DNA of 64,000 bases from JABWAN01 sp041918175 (GCA_041918175.1 JAYRWE010000120.1:6248-70247), one strand, 5' to 3'; numbered from the stretch's first letter, positions 8,603-17,951 are shown. Numbers and translations: made by a program. The notes: a model not told the origin generated them from the letters alone.

Positions 8603-9304
8603 ATGCAGCCCAGTAGTTTCACGATCACACCTTCAATCAAGAGAGAAATCGTCAAAATTATTGATGCGCGCATCGCCGAGGCGCACGTCACCAAAGAAGA
8701 TTTCTCCGAACTGAAGAGCATTGTTAAAGATCTTGCAACGGAGCAAAGGCAGCTCGCCGCCTCGGTGAAAGATCTTACGGAAGCGCAAAAGCGTACCGAG
8801 ATTAAAGTCGAAGCGCTCGCCGTTACCGTCAACGAACTCATTGTTTCGCAGAAGGAGATGCAAAACGCGATCGCCAAGCTCGCCACAGGCTTGAACGAGA
8901 CCCGCGCAGAAGTGGGCGGATTATCGCGCAGCATGAGTTATGCTTTCGAAAACGAGACGTATAGATTTCTCCCCGCCCTCTTGCAAGAAAAATACGGCTT
9001 GAAAGTTCACAAGAAAATTGTCCGCGCGGAAATTGGCGGCAAAGAAGTCAATCTCTTTTGCCGCGCCGAGCGGAACGGCGAACAAGTTTTGATCGTCGGC
9101 GAATCCAAGCTGCGGCTCGATGAAAATCGTTTGTCGAAAAAGCAGGATGTGTTTGTGGAATTGGAAGAAAAAATTGAGGCCGTGCGCAGCGAATACGGCG
9201 AGGCGGAGATCGTAAAAGTTTTGGTCACGCATTTCGCAACCAAAGGTTTTATCTACAAAGCAGAGGAGAAGGGCGTCATCGTTGTGCAAAGCCATGAATG
9301 GTGA
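8603..9304 (+). CDS. Coiled-coil protein with nuclease-like C-terminal domain (DUF3782-like)
   Basis: A 233-aa protein. I place the start at ATG 8603, 4 nt after GGGAGG; the in-frame ATG at 8591 would contain that ribosome-binding site. Residues about 20-105 are a coiled coil (heptad-like KDL/EQ/V patterns). Residues about 110-233 look like a PDDEXK-type fold: EIGGKEVNLFC followed by VLIVGESK, with the acidic and Glu-x-Lys elements spaced as in such nucleases. This layout is known from DUF3782-type proteins of many bacteria. No proven function; it follows the MCE gene by 30 nt and could simply be co-transcribed. Confidence 0.6.
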   Translation: MQPSSFTITPSIKREIVKIIDARIAEAHVTKEDFSELKSIVKDLATEQRQLAASVKDLTEAQKRTEIKVEALAVTVNELIVSQKEMQNAIAKLATGLNETRAEVGGLSRSMSYAFENETYRFLPALLQEKYGLKVHKKIVRAEIGGKEVNLFCRAERNGEQVLIVGESKLRLDENRLSKKQDVFVELEEKIEAVRSEYGEAEIVKVLVTHFATKGFIYKAEEKGVIVVQSHEW

Positions 9305-9351
9305 AGCCCTCGGCTATGAGCCATTGATTCATTTCATAAAAGGATTGTTGC

Positions 9352-10620
9352 ATGTTGGATTTGAAATTCATTCGCGAAAACTTGGCCGAGGTGGAGGAAG
9401 GCATTCGCAAGAAGAATGCTCAGCTTGATCTTTCGCAATTCCGCGCGCTTGACGAACAACGCCGCCGCATTCTCACGCAAGCCGAAGAGTTGAAGGCGCT
9501 GCGCAATCGCGTGTCCGAAGAAATCGCGCAAACGAGAAAGTCCGGCGGCAATGCGGATGAAAAGATTGCGGAGATGAAGCGCGTCGGCGACGAGATTAAA
9601 AATTTAGATAATGAGTTGAAGAGCGTCGAAGATCAACTCTATCAATTGCAGATTCGCATTCCCAACCTGCCGCATGCGAGCGTGCCGGTCGGCAAAAGTT
9701 CGGCGGACAACGTCGTCGTGAAGCAATGGGGTGAAATTCCGAAATTTGATTTCGCGCCCAAGACGCATTGGGAATTAAATGAAAAGCTCGGCCTTGTTGA
9801 CTTCGAAGGCGGCGCGAAGATTTCCGGCTCGTTCTTCGTGAACTTTCAAGGCAAAGGCGCGAAGCTCGTGCGTAGCCTCATCAACTTTATGCTCGATCTG
9901 CACATTGACAAGCATGGCTACACGGAAATGTTTCCGCCGTTCGTGGTCGGGCGCGAGGCCATGTTCGGCACGGGCCAGCTTCCGAAGATGGAAGATGACA
10001 TGTATCGCATCGAGGCCGATGATCTATTTTTAATTCCCACCGCGGAAGTGCCGGTCACCAATTTGCTCGCTGGAAAAATGCTCGCGGGCGCGGAACTGCC
10101 AATCAACTACACCGCATACACACCCTGCTTCCGCCGCGAGGCCGGCGCATACGGCAAAGACACCAAAGGTTTGATGCGCCTGCACCAATTCGATAAAGTC
10201 GAGATGGTGAAATTCACGCGGCCCGAGACGAGCTATGAAGAGCACGAAAAACTTTTGCAAAATGCCGAAGAAGTTCTGCAATTGCTCGGCTTGCCGTATC
10301 GCGTGCTCTTGCTCTGTAGTGGCGATATGAGTTTTGCTGCGGCGAAGTGCTATGATCTCGAGGTGTGGGCGCCCGGCATGCAGAAGTGGCTCGAAGTTTC
10401 TTCGTGCTCCAACTTCGAAGACTTTCAAGCGCGCCGCGCGAATATTCGCTTCCGCCCGGAGCCGAGCGCCAAGCCGCAGTTTGTGCATACGCTCAACTCT
10501 TCCGGCCTCGCGCTGCCGCGCACAATCATCGCAATCATGGAAAATTTCCAAACCGATGAAGGTACGATCGTCGTGCCAGAGGTGCTGCGGAGTTTTATGG
10601 GGACGAGTTTGTTGAAGTAG
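9352..10620 (+). CDS. serS: Seryl-tRNA synthetase
   Basis: A 422-aa class II aminoacyl-tRNA synthetase of normal length that charges tRNA(Ser). The N-terminal 110 residues form the long antiparallel coiled-coil arm that binds the tRNA. The catalytic domain has TAEVPVTNL, motif 2 around residue 259 (CFRREAGAYGKDTKG), EVSSCSNFEDFQARR and motif 3 (NSSGLALPRTIIAIMEN). The start ATG is preceded by AAAGGA. A terminator hairpin follows 10 nt after the stop. Confidence 0.97.
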   Translation: MLDLKFIRENLAEVEEGIRKKNAQLDLSQFRALDEQRRRILTQAEELKALRNRVSEEIAQTRKSGGNADEKIAEMKRVGDEIKNLDNELKSVEDQLYQLQIRIPNLPHASVPVGKSSADNVVVKQWGEIPKFDFAPKTHWELNEKLGLVDFEGGAKISGSFFVNFQGKGAKLVRSLINFMLDLHIDKHGYTEMFPPFVVGREAMFGTGQLPKMEDDMYRIEADDLFLIPTAEVPVTNLLAGKMLAGAELPINYTAYTPCFRREAGAYGKDTKGLMRLHQFDKVEMVKFTRPETSYEEHEKLLQNAEEVLQLLGLPYRVLLLCSGDMSFAAAKCYDLEVWAPGMQKWLEVSSCSNFEDFQARRANIRFRPEPSAKPQFVHTLNSSGLALPRTIIAIMENFQTDEGTIVVPEVLRSFMGTSLLK

Positions 10621-10629
10621 AAATGCGAG

Positions 10630-10668
10630 CCGCCCGCAGAGTGGTTGCAAGTGCGGGCGGATTATTTT
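10630..10668 (+). terminator. Rho-independent terminator after serS
   Basis: A perfect 9-bp stem CCGCCCGCA / TGCGGGCGG with a 13-nt loop, followed by ATTATTTT. It lies directly downstream of the serS stop codon. Confidence 0.75.
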
Positions 10669-10865
10669 CCAGCTCTTTCGTTTAATCGGTTAAAAAAGCC
10701 GTTGCATCCCTGCCTATTCCGTATTATTTTCACGCCCGATTTTGCTCCTGCTTTGCCGCCGGTTTTTCCTCCCACTTTAGCGCGCAAACCGGCAGTCTCA
10801 TTCTTACCCTGAATAATTCACGGTACGCTTTGCAACCTTCCCACCTCACAGGAAAGGAAATAGAG

Positions 10866-12305
10866 ATGAGCAGTCCCGACAGCAAAACACGCGGCATGAC
10901 GCGGCGCGAATTTTTGGGCACGAGCGCGGCCGCCGCGGCCTTCACGATTGTTCCGCGCCACGTGCTCGGCGGGCCCGGCATTGTTGCGCCGAGCGACAAA
11001 ATCAACCTCGCGATGATCGGCGTGGGCGGACAAGGCACCTATGACATGACGCAATTCATGATGCTGCCCGAAATTCAAGTCGTGTCCGTGTGCGACGTGG
11101 TGAAAGAGTGGGATTATAGCAAATTTTATTTCGGCGGCGTGAAAGGCCGCGAGCCGGCGCGTGAGTTGGTTGATAAAACCTATGCCGAGAAAACCGGCAA
11201 CGGCTCCTACAAAGCCTGCACGGCGTATGTCGATTTCTACGACATGCTCGAAAAAGAATCCGGCATCGACGCGGTTTCCGTGGCGACCACGGACAGCCTG
11301 CACGCGTTCGGTGCGATGGCGGGCATTAAAAAGAAGAAGCACGTGTATTGCCAAAAGCCGCTCACGCACGACGTGTGGGAAGCGCGGCAACTTCGCCTCG
11401 CGGCCAAGCAAGCGGGCGTGATGACCCAAATGGGCAATCAAGGCCGGGCGGGCGATGGCAATCGTCAAGTCGTGGAATGGATCAATGCCGGCGCGATTGG
11501 CAACGTGCATGAAGTGTATTGCTGGACCGACCGCCCCGCACGTTATTGGCCGCAAGGCATCAATCGCCCGGAAGAAACACCCTCGGTGCCGCCCACGATT
11601 GATTGGGATCGTTGGCTCGGCCCGGCGCAGTGGCGTTATTATCATCCTATCTATACGCCGTTCAATTGGCGGGGCTGGTGGGACTTCGGCACGGGCGCGC
11701 TCGGCGATATGGGTTGTCACATCATGGACACGCCGGTGTGGGCGCTCAATCTCACGCATCCGATTGCGGTGCAAGCCAGCGCGACGCCGTTCACGGAAGA
11801 TTCCGGCCCGGTGGCTTCGATGGTGACTTTTGAATTTCCGGCGCGCGGCAAAATGCCGCCGGTGAAGCTCGTGTGGTTTGAAGGCGGCTTGACCGCGCCG
11901 CGTCCTTCGGAGCTTGAACACGGCATTCCGATGGGCGATGGCAGCGGCGTGCTCTTCATCGGCGACAAAGGCAAGCTCATGTGCGGCACGTATGGCGCTG
12001 ATCCGCGTTTGATTCCGGTTTCCGCGCATAAAAAATATAAACAACCCGCAGCGACAATTGAGCGCGTGCCCAACGGCCCGCAAGGCATCTATGCTGATTT
12101 TGTGCAGTCGATCAAAACCGGCAAGCCCGCGTGCTCCAATTTCGAAGTCTCCGGCCCGCTCAGCGAAATCGTGCTCATGGGCAATCTCGCGGTTCACATG
12201 AAAGGCCAGCGCCTTTTGTGGGACGGAGAGAAGATGGAATGCACCAATGTGCCCGAGGCGAACAAGTATGTGAAGCGCGAGTATCGCGAAGGCTGGAGTT
12301 TGTAA
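10866..12305 (+). CDS. Tat-exported Gfo/Idh/MocA family oxidoreductase
   Basis: A 479-aa protein started at ATG 10866 (AGGAAAGGA 8 nt upstream; an upstream in-frame ATG at 10830 lacks a site). It begins with a twin-arginine signal, TRREFLG (Arg13-Arg14) and an alanine-rich hydrophobic stretch, so it is exported folded with its cofactor. The Rossmann motif IGVGGQG follows, and YCQKPLTHD supplies the conserved Lys of the EKP-like motif. The C-terminal domain has WDFGTGALGDMGCHIMDTP, typical of the large secreted branch of the family. Such enzymes oxidise or reduce sugars and related polyols using NAD(P); the substrate is unknown. It appears monocistronic between two hairpins. Confidence 0.88.
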   Translation: MSSPDSKTRGMTRREFLGTSAAAAAFTIVPRHVLGGPGIVAPSDKINLAMIGVGGQGTYDMTQFMMLPEIQVVSVCDVVKEWDYSKFYFGGVKGREPARELVDKTYAEKTGNGSYKACTAYVDFYDMLEKESGIDAVSVATTDSLHAFGAMAGIKKKKHVYCQKPLTHDVWEARQLRLAAKQAGVMTQMGNQGRAGDGNRQVVEWINAGAIGNVHEVYCWTDRPARYWPQGINRPEETPSVPPTIDWDRWLGPAQWRYYHPIYTPFNWRGWWDFGTGALGDMGCHIMDTPVWALNLTHPIAVQASATPFTEDSGPVASMVTFEFPARGKMPPVKLVWFEGGLTAPRPSELEHGIPMGDGSGVLFIGDKGKLMCGTYGADPRLIPVSAHKKYKQPAATIERVPNGPQGIYADFVQSIKTGKPACSNFEVSGPLSEIVLMGNLAVHMKGQRLLWDGEKMECTNVPEANKYVKREYREGWSL

Positions 12306-12448
12306 AGCACACGAGCACCGCGAACTTTGCAGCAATGTTTTAAAAAAAGCTTTTGGCTTGAACCGGAGCTTTGTTACATTCGCGCCTGCAAAGTTTAATT
12401 GCGCAAATAAGCCAAACGCGGTTTGTGTAAAATGACGGTAGAGGTTTC

Positions 12449-12479
12449 GAGCGCAACGTCTTACGCAGGCGTTGCGCTC
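12449..12479. other. Perfect inverted repeat upstream of the RES-domain gene
   Basis: GAGCGCAACG and CGTTGCGCTC form a 10-bp perfect stem around an 11-nt loop, 33 nt before the RES gene start. There is only a weak T stretch (ATTTAGG) after it, so it could be a poor terminator for the oxidoreductase gene or a regulatory hairpin for the RES gene. Confidence 0.5.
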
Positions 12480-12512
12480 ATTTAGGATTAGCTTCAAACA
12501 CAGGATTGCATT

Positions 12513-13463
12513 GTGAACACAACTCTCACCCCGGATCACCTCGATTACCACCTCGAAAGTGCGCAGCGCGAGATTGCATTTTGTCAATATTGCCAACCCC
12601 ATGAAGCCGGTCGGCGCGTTTGGCGCTATGGCCTTCCTTTAAAAATTTCCGAATTGCTCTATCGCCTCGGCGTGCCGGAAAGCGACCACGAGTTTGTCGC
12701 GGAGTCGCTGGAATGCAACAACTGCGGCACGCTGCTCAATCTTGCCGCGACCATCGGTGTGAAATTGCAAAGCGAGCGCGAATGGGAGCAGCTTTGGCGC
12801 AAGTGGGATGCACAGTTTGCCCCGCGCTTCCGCGATTTTCACGATTTCCTCGCAGACTATCCGAGCTTGGGCTTGCAACATCGGATGGGGCGGCAATTTT
12901 TCAAAGCACTCGGCGATTTGTCGCGCCATGAAATTGCGATGGCGACAGTTTATGCCGCGCGGCCAGTGAAGAGCGGCACGCCCGTGGCGAGCGAGGAGTT
13001 TATGACTCCCGCAACGCATGCAAATTTTTACTATCATGCCGGGCAACAGGTTTATCTGCTCACCGATTCCGAAGCCGGAGCCGCGCGTGAAATTTTGGCT
13101 CGCAGCGAGAAGGTCGCATGGCTGCAAAAATTTCAACTCGCGCGGAGTAAAGGCATTCTTGATTTGTCGCGTATGCTCGCAGATGGTTCCTCGCCGCTCG
13201 CCGCACCTTTGATTTACGGCCTGTGCTATCGCGGCGAAAACAACGCGAGCGCGCATAGCGCAACGCTTAATCACACGCTCGGTCTCGTGCCGCGCTTCCT
13301 CGCGGATTGTTGCCGCATGCACGGTTTTCACGGCATTCGAACGAAGAGTTTGAAGCATCCTGCGAACAATTTGATTCTCTTCGCCTGGCCGGCAGATATG
13401 CTCACGCCGGAGGGTGAGCCGTATTGGTTTGATGCGCGTGAAGGCATGTCGGCGGCGCGATGA
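12513..13463 (+). CDS. RES-domain protein (NAD-degrading toxin fold) with Cys-rich N-terminus
   Basis: A 316-aa protein. The C-terminal half matches the RES pattern: HAGQQVYLLTDSEAGAAREI (around 172-191) resembles the 'G..lYla.s.etAl.Ev' core, and GLVPRFLADCCRMHGFHGIR followed by NNLILFAW resembles the closing 'vpq.la......GI.y.S....nlvlF' block. RES toxins (MbcT, ParT) degrade or transfer from NAD+. The N-terminal part has two CxxC pairs (FCQYCQ, Cys24/27; CNNCG, Cys68/71), suggesting a zinc ribbon, and a helical segment as in HEPN/RES N-terminal domains. RES toxins usually follow an Xre-type antitoxin; none is encoded next to this one, so it may be self-restrained or not a toxin. Confidence 0.65.
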   Translation: MNTTLTPDHLDYHLESAQREIAFCQYCQPHEAGRRVWRYGLPLKISELLYRLGVPESDHEFVAESLECNNCGTLLNLAATIGVKLQSEREWEQLWRKWDAQFAPRFRDFHDFLADYPSLGLQHRMGRQFFKALGDLSRHEIAMATVYAARPVKSGTPVASEEFMTPATHANFYYHAGQQVYLLTDSEAGAAREILARSEKVAWLQKFQLARSKGILDLSRMLADGSSPLAAPLIYGLCYRGENNASAHSATLNHTLGLVPRFLADCCRMHGFHGIRTKSLKHPANNLILFAWPADMLTPEGEPYWFDAREGMSAAR

Positions 13464-13484
13464 GCCAGCGCTCTTTTGGCTCAT
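13460..13484. other. Hairpin overlapping the RES gene stop codon
   Basis: ATGAGCCA and TGGCTCAT form an 8-bp perfect stem with a 9-nt loop; the stop codon sits in the left arm. No T-tract follows, so it is not a standard terminator. Confidence 0.35.
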
Positions 13485-13884
13485 GGGCCGCCACTCGTTT
13501 TGAAAATATAATTCCGGTGACGGGATGCCGTCGCTTTGAAGCCACCGCGCTCGCAGAAATAAAGGTAAGATAAACAAGCAACGATGACACCTCGGTGGAG
13601 CAGCGACAGACCATAAAAAAAACTTCGCGGAGTTGGTGTGCTTTATCGCGGCAAAACTTTGATTGCTTTTTCGAAGGGAATTTCTAAATTGCCTCGCAGT
13701 GTTCTATTGAGCGCCGCAGCAAGCAAAAGCAGGCAACAATGTTTCCCCTAAATTGAGTGAAGCCGGGCTTCTTCACGCGCACGTCGAAGGTTACGCGTTG
13801 TGGTCAAGTTCGGTGTCACGGTGAGGTGGGAGCATGTGAGATTGATGTGTGCTGCAAGTATCCTACTTACGGGAGTTGAATGAA
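13485..13884. other. Gap before clpC
   Basis: About 400 nt with no convincing coding frame. It should contain the clpC promoter, but I could not identify a CtsR or CIRCE-type operator or a clear -35/-10 pair by eye. Confidence 0.4.
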
Positions 13885-16401
13885 ATGAAGAATAACTTCT
13901 CCAGCCGTGTACAGATGGTGATACAGTTTTCGCGGGAAGAGGCGTTACGTTTGGGGCATGATTATATCGGCACCGAGCATCTTCTGCTCGGCTTGATTCG
14001 CGAGGGCGAAGGCATTGCCGTGGAAATTTTGCGCAATCTCGGCACCGATTTGGAAGACATCAAACGCGCCGTGGAAGACGCGGTGAAATCCACGGGCGAG
14101 ACGATGACGATCGGCAACATCCCGTTTACGAAGCGCGCGGAAAAGATTTTGAAGATGGCCTATGTCGAGGCCGAGAAATATAAGTCGGACATTATCGGCA
14201 CGGAGCATTTGTTGCTGGCGCTGGTGAAAGAGAAAGACGGCGTGGCCGCGCAAGTGCTGATGAATTTCGAAATCACTTATGAAGCCGTGCGCGAAGAGCT
14301 TGACAATATCCTCCGTGGCACGCCCTCCAGCAAAGAAGGCAATACCCAACGCTCCAAAACTCCTGCGCTTGATCACTTTGGCCGCGATCTCACGGAGATG
14401 GCGCGTAAGAACGAGCTTGATCCCATCATTGGCCGCGACCGCGAAATCGAACGCGTGGCGCAGATTCTCAGTCGTCGCAAGAAGAACAATCCCGTGCTCA
14501 TCGGCGAGCCGGGCGTGGGTAAAACCGCGATTGCAGAAGGTTTGGCGTTGCGCATCATTGAGCGCAAGGTGCCGCGCATCTTGCACAACAAACGCGTGGT
14601 CACGCTCGATCTCGGCGCGATTGTCGCGGGTACGAAGTATCGCGGGCAGTTCGAAGAGCGCATGAAGGCGATTATGAACGAGTTGCTGCGCGCGAAAGAT
14701 GTCATTCTTTTTATCGACGAATTGCACACGATCGTCGGCGCGGGCGGCGCGAGCGGTTCGCTGGATGCTTCGAACATGTTCAAGCCGGCGCTCTCGCGCG
14801 GCGAGTTGCAGTGCATCGGCGCAACCACGCTCGACGAGTATCGCCAATACATCGAAAAAGACGGCGCGCTTGAGCGTCGCTTCCAAAAGATTATGGTCGA
14901 TCCGCCGAGCGCGGACGAGACGATTCAAATTCTCGAAGGCCTGAAAGATCGTTACGAACAGCACCATAAAGTAAAATACACGATCGAAGCCATCGAAGCC
15001 TCGGTCAAGCTTTCCGAGCGTTATATCACCGACCGGTTTTTGCCGGATAAAGCCATCGACGTGCTGGATGAAACCGGCGCGCGCGTGCATCTTGCGAACA
15101 TCGTCGTGCCGAAAGAAATCACCAAGCTGGAAGAAGAGATTAAAAAAGTCCGGCATGAAAAAGATTTGGTGATTAAGAATCAAGAGTTCGAACGCGCCGC
15201 GGTGTTACGCGATCAAGAGAAGCGCTTCAATCGCAAGCTGGACGCGGCGAAACGGCGCTGGAAAGAAAGCGAAGAAGACACGATTGCAAACGTGAGCGAA
15301 GACGATATTGCCGATGTCGTGGCGATGATGACGGGCATTCCGGTGCGCAAAGTGGCGCAATCGGAAGGCGAAAAAATTCTCGGCATGGAAGACGAGCTGC
15401 GCAAGCGCATCGTCGGCCAGGACGAGGTCATTCACGCGCTCTCGAAAGCGATTCGACGCACGCGCGCGGGTTTGAAAGATCCGAATCGTCCGATTGGCTC
15501 GTTTATCTTCCTCGGCCCAACGGGCGTGGGCAAAACGCAGCTTGCGAAAGAGCTTGCCAAATATTTATTTGAAAAAGAAGACGCGCTCATTCGCCTCGAT
15601 ATGTCGGAGTACATGGAAAAGTTCGCGGTGTCGCGTTTAACAGGCGCGCCTCCGGGATACATTGGCCACGAAGAAGGCGGCCAATTGACCGAGAAAGTGC
15701 GACGCCATCCGTACTCCGTGGTGCTCTTTGATGAAATTGAAAAAGCGCATCCGGACGTGTTCAACATTCTCCTGCAAATCCTTGATGACGGCCATCTCAC
15801 CGACGGCTTGGGCCGCCGGGTAGATTTCAAGAATACGATCTTGATCATGACCTCGAACGTCGGCGCGCGTGAAATCAAAAAGTCCGGCGGCTACGGTTTT
15901 TCCACGCAAGAAGACGGCATTGATTACGGCAGGATGCAGGGCAAAATCATTGACGAGTTGAAGCGGCTCTTCAACCCGGAGTTCCTCAATCGTGTGGATG
16001 AACAGCTCGTGTTTCATAATCTCACCCGCGAGCACATGGGCAAGATCATCGACATCGTCGTCAATGAAACGCTGAAGAAAATGTCGGATCGCCAAATCAC
16101 CATTGAGCTTTCGGAAAACGCGAAAGACTATATCGTGGAAAAAGGGTTCGATCCGGTTTATGGCGCGCGTCCGCTCAAACGCGTCATTCAAAAATACGTC
16201 GAAGACGCTTTGGCCGAGGAAATTCTCAAAGGCCGGTTCGACGACGGCAGCCAAATCAAAGTCACCAAAGGCGAGGGCGACGAATTAGAGTTTGTGGAAG
16301 TAAGCCGCAAACGTATTGAAAAACGCGGACGCACGCCGGTGGCGGCAACGGTTGATCCTACGGACGACGGCGGTGAGCCGGCGGAGTCGTTGGAAAACTA
16401 A
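13885..16401 (+). CDS. clpC: ClpC-type AAA+ unfoldase of the Clp protease
   Basis: An 838-aa class I Clp ATPase started at ATG 13885 (CGGGAG 9 nt upstream; the in-frame ATG at 13849 adds 12 unlikely residues). Order of domains: double Clp_N repeat (1-145), first AAA+ module with Walker A GEPGVGKT (207-214) and VILFIDELHT, a UVR-type middle segment (around 434-450, EFERAAVLRDQEKRF) diagnostic of ClpC, and a second AAA+ module with GPTGVGKT (544-551) and VVLFDEIEKAHP. The ClpP-docking loop reads GGYGFSTQE, with Tyr where Leu/Ile/Val-Gly-Phe is usual. It unfolds proteins for ClpP. A terminator follows, so it is a single-gene unit. Confidence 0.96.
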   Translation: MKNNFSSRVQMVIQFSREEALRLGHDYIGTEHLLLGLIREGEGIAVEILRNLGTDLEDIKRAVEDAVKSTGETMTIGNIPFTKRAEKILKMAYVEAEKYKSDIIGTEHLLLALVKEKDGVAAQVLMNFEITYEAVREELDNILRGTPSSKEGNTQRSKTPALDHFGRDLTEMARKNELDPIIGRDREIERVAQILSRRKKNNPVLIGEPGVGKTAIAEGLALRIIERKVPRILHNKRVVTLDLGAIVAGTKYRGQFEERMKAIMNELLRAKDVILFIDELHTIVGAGGASGSLDASNMFKPALSRGELQCIGATTLDEYRQYIEKDGALERRFQKIMVDPPSADETIQILEGLKDRYEQHHKVKYTIEAIEASVKLSERYITDRFLPDKAIDVLDETGARVHLANIVVPKEITKLEEEIKKVRHEKDLVIKNQEFERAAVLRDQEKRFNRKLDAAKRRWKESEEDTIANVSEDDIADVVAMMTGIPVRKVAQSEGEKILGMEDELRKRIVGQDEVIHALSKAIRRTRAGLKDPNRPIGSFIFLGPTGVGKTQLAKELAKYLFEKEDALIRLDMSEYMEKFAVSRLTGAPPGYIGHEEGGQLTEKVRRHPYSVVLFDEIEKAHPDVFNILLQILDDGHLTDGLGRRVDFKNTILIMTSNVGAREIKKSGGYGFSTQEDGIDYGRMQGKIIDELKRLFNPEFLNRVDEQLVFHNLTREHMGKIIDIVVNETLKKMSDRQITIELSENAKDYIVEKGFDPVYGARPLKRVIQKYVEDALAEEILKGRFDDGSQIKVTKGEGDELEFVEVSRKRIEKRGRTPVAATVDPTDDGGEPAESLEN

Positions 16402-16417
16402 GCCGCAGTGGAAGTTC

Positions 16418-16454
16418 AGCCCGATTCGTTGCGATCGAATCGGGCTTTCTTTTT
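16418..16454 (+). terminator. Rho-independent terminator after clpC
   Basis: An 11-bp perfect stem AGCCCGATTCG / CGAATCGGGCT with a 7-nt loop, followed by TTTCTTTTT, 17 nt after the clpC stop. Confidence 0.92.
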
Positions 16455-16532
16455 GATCGTTTATGCCGGAGAAATTTTCCCGCGGCGTTATTTCGGCTTT
16501 ACATAAATCTCACCTATTCACCTGCAAAGCAT

Positions 16533-17654
16533 ATGGTCATTTCGCGCATTTTTGTCAAGGCGTTCAAATCGATTTTTGAGCTGGCCTTTCCACTTGATCC
16601 CAAGATTACTTCACTGGTCGGCGCCAATGAAAGCGGCAAGACCAACATTCTGAAAGCGCTGCGCAGTTTTAGCCTCGATGCGCCGTTTGATAATACGCTC
16701 ACCTGCCAATACTCCGACTATTACTACCAAGCCAAGTGTCCCGAGATTGCATTGGAGTTTGGGCAAATCTCGAAAGAGAATCGCCGCAACCTGTTGCGCT
16801 TTAGCGAAGCATTCAAAGAAAACGAAGCGCTGCTGGTGCGCAAAGACGGTCCGACGATAGATGACTATCATATCTTCGTCGGCGAAGCCGAAATCAACGT
16901 GCGCGAAAAAGACAAATTCCTGCAGCAGTTGCCGCGCTTGCTCTATTTTGACGAGATTCAATTGTTGAAGAATCGCGTCTCGCTGGATGATCTGCTCAAC
17001 GGCAATGACAACTTTCGCACCGAGCGCAATCTCTTGCGCATCGGCGGCCTGCCCACGCCGGAGATTATTTTCGAAGATTCCACCCGCGGCCGGCGCGCTA
17101 GCGAAGAAGCGAGCCGCGTGATCACGCAACAGATTCGGCGTGCATGGTCGCAAGAACCTTCGATCGAACTCAAGCTCAACGTCAACGGCAACGTGCTTTA
17201 TATCGACATCTCCGACGGCACCACCGTGTTCGATACCCCGGAGTCGCGCAGCCTCGGCTTTCGTTGGTACCTTTCGTTCTACATCAATTTCATCGCGCAA
17301 ACCACGGACGCACGCGCAAATGAGTTTGTGTTTCTCATCGACGAAGCCGGCATTCATCTTCACCCTGCCGGGCAAAAAGATTTGATCAAGGTCGTCGAAG
17401 ATTTGTCGAACAAGAATCAAGTGGTCTACACCACGCATTCGCCGTTCATGATCAATCGCGAGTTCCCGCAGCGCGTTCGTCTCGTGCAGAAAGACAAAGA
17501 CGGCACGCGCGTGGATAGCGAAGCTTATCGCGAAAATTGGAAGCCGCTGCGCAGTTCCATCGGTTTGATGATCAGCGATCTCTTCTTCTTCAGTGATCGC
17601 GGCATCGTCGCCGAAACGCAAACGAAAAAGTTTTCCTTCCTAAGGCGTTCGTAG
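16533..17654 (+). CDS. OLD-like AAA ATPase, truncated before its TOPRIM domain
   Basis: A 373-aa SMC/RecF-like ATPase. Walker A GANESGKT is at 30-37, the ABC-type Walker B is FVFLIDEAGIHLHP (around 266-278) and TTHSPFMI follows near 300. Full-length relatives (OLD-family nucleases) continue with SxGLxxxDLFFFxDRxIxVEG, the first acidic strand of a TOPRIM nuclease domain. Here that sequence is present up to SDLFFFSDRGIVAE, and then reads TQTKKFSFLRRS and stops. The following 290 nt show no continuation. So the ATPase half looks intact while the nuclease half is lost, probably by deletion just before the permease array. It may be a non-functional remnant of a defence-type gene. Confidence 0.75.
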   Translation: MVISRIFVKAFKSIFELAFPLDPKITSLVGANESGKTNILKALRSFSLDAPFDNTLTCQYSDYYYQAKCPEIALEFGQISKENRRNLLRFSEAFKENEALLVRKDGPTIDDYHIFVGEAEINVREKDKFLQQLPRLLYFDEIQLLKNRVSLDDLLNGNDNFRTERNLLRIGGLPTPEIIFEDSTRGRRASEEASRVITQQIRRAWSQEPSIELKLNVNGNVLYIDISDGTTVFDTPESRSLGFRWYLSFYINFIAQTTDARANEFVFLIDEAGIHLHPAGQKDLIKVVEDLSNKNQVVYTTHSPFMINREFPQRVRLVQKDKDGTRVDSEAYRENWKPLRSSIGLMISDLFFFSDRGIVAETQTKKFSFLRRS

Positions 17655-17951
17655 CCACACGCGCATGACTTTGTTTGTGGGGATTGGAAAACCGCAAGGC
17701 GATTCCAAGTCCTCACCTTTTCCTCAATTCCCCCTTGATTTTGCGTGAAAGTTCTGTTCGCCAGCGAACGCCCGCTGTCGTGCTAGCGTATACTCGCCTC
17801 CCCTCCCATCGCACATTTCTCTCCGTAATTCCCTGAAAATCAGCACTGGCATATTAGTTGGAATTGAGCGCGTTGGTGCAGTGGCGCAAGTTTGAGCCAC
17901 AGTTCAGGTATTCTGCTTTGCCCCCTCATCCTTTATGGCCTCGGAGCTTTC
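17655..17951. other. Junction region between truncated ATPase gene and permease array
   Basis: About 297 nt with no recognised gene. It is AT-richer in parts and would hold the promoter for the first permease; TATACT near 17790 could be a -10 element but no matching -35 is evident. Confidence 0.35.

Noticed and set aside
10818..12602. Long open frame on the minus strand opposite the Gfo/Idh oxidoreductase (594 codons)
   Set aside because: Low-complexity His/Arg/Ala-rich translation, no motif, and it mirrors a well-supported gene; a by-product of GC-rich codon use.
13945..15183. Minus-strand open frame inside clpC (412 codons)
   Set aside because: Antisense shadow of a clearly conserved ClpC coding sequence, with His/Phe/Asp-rich non-protein-like composition.
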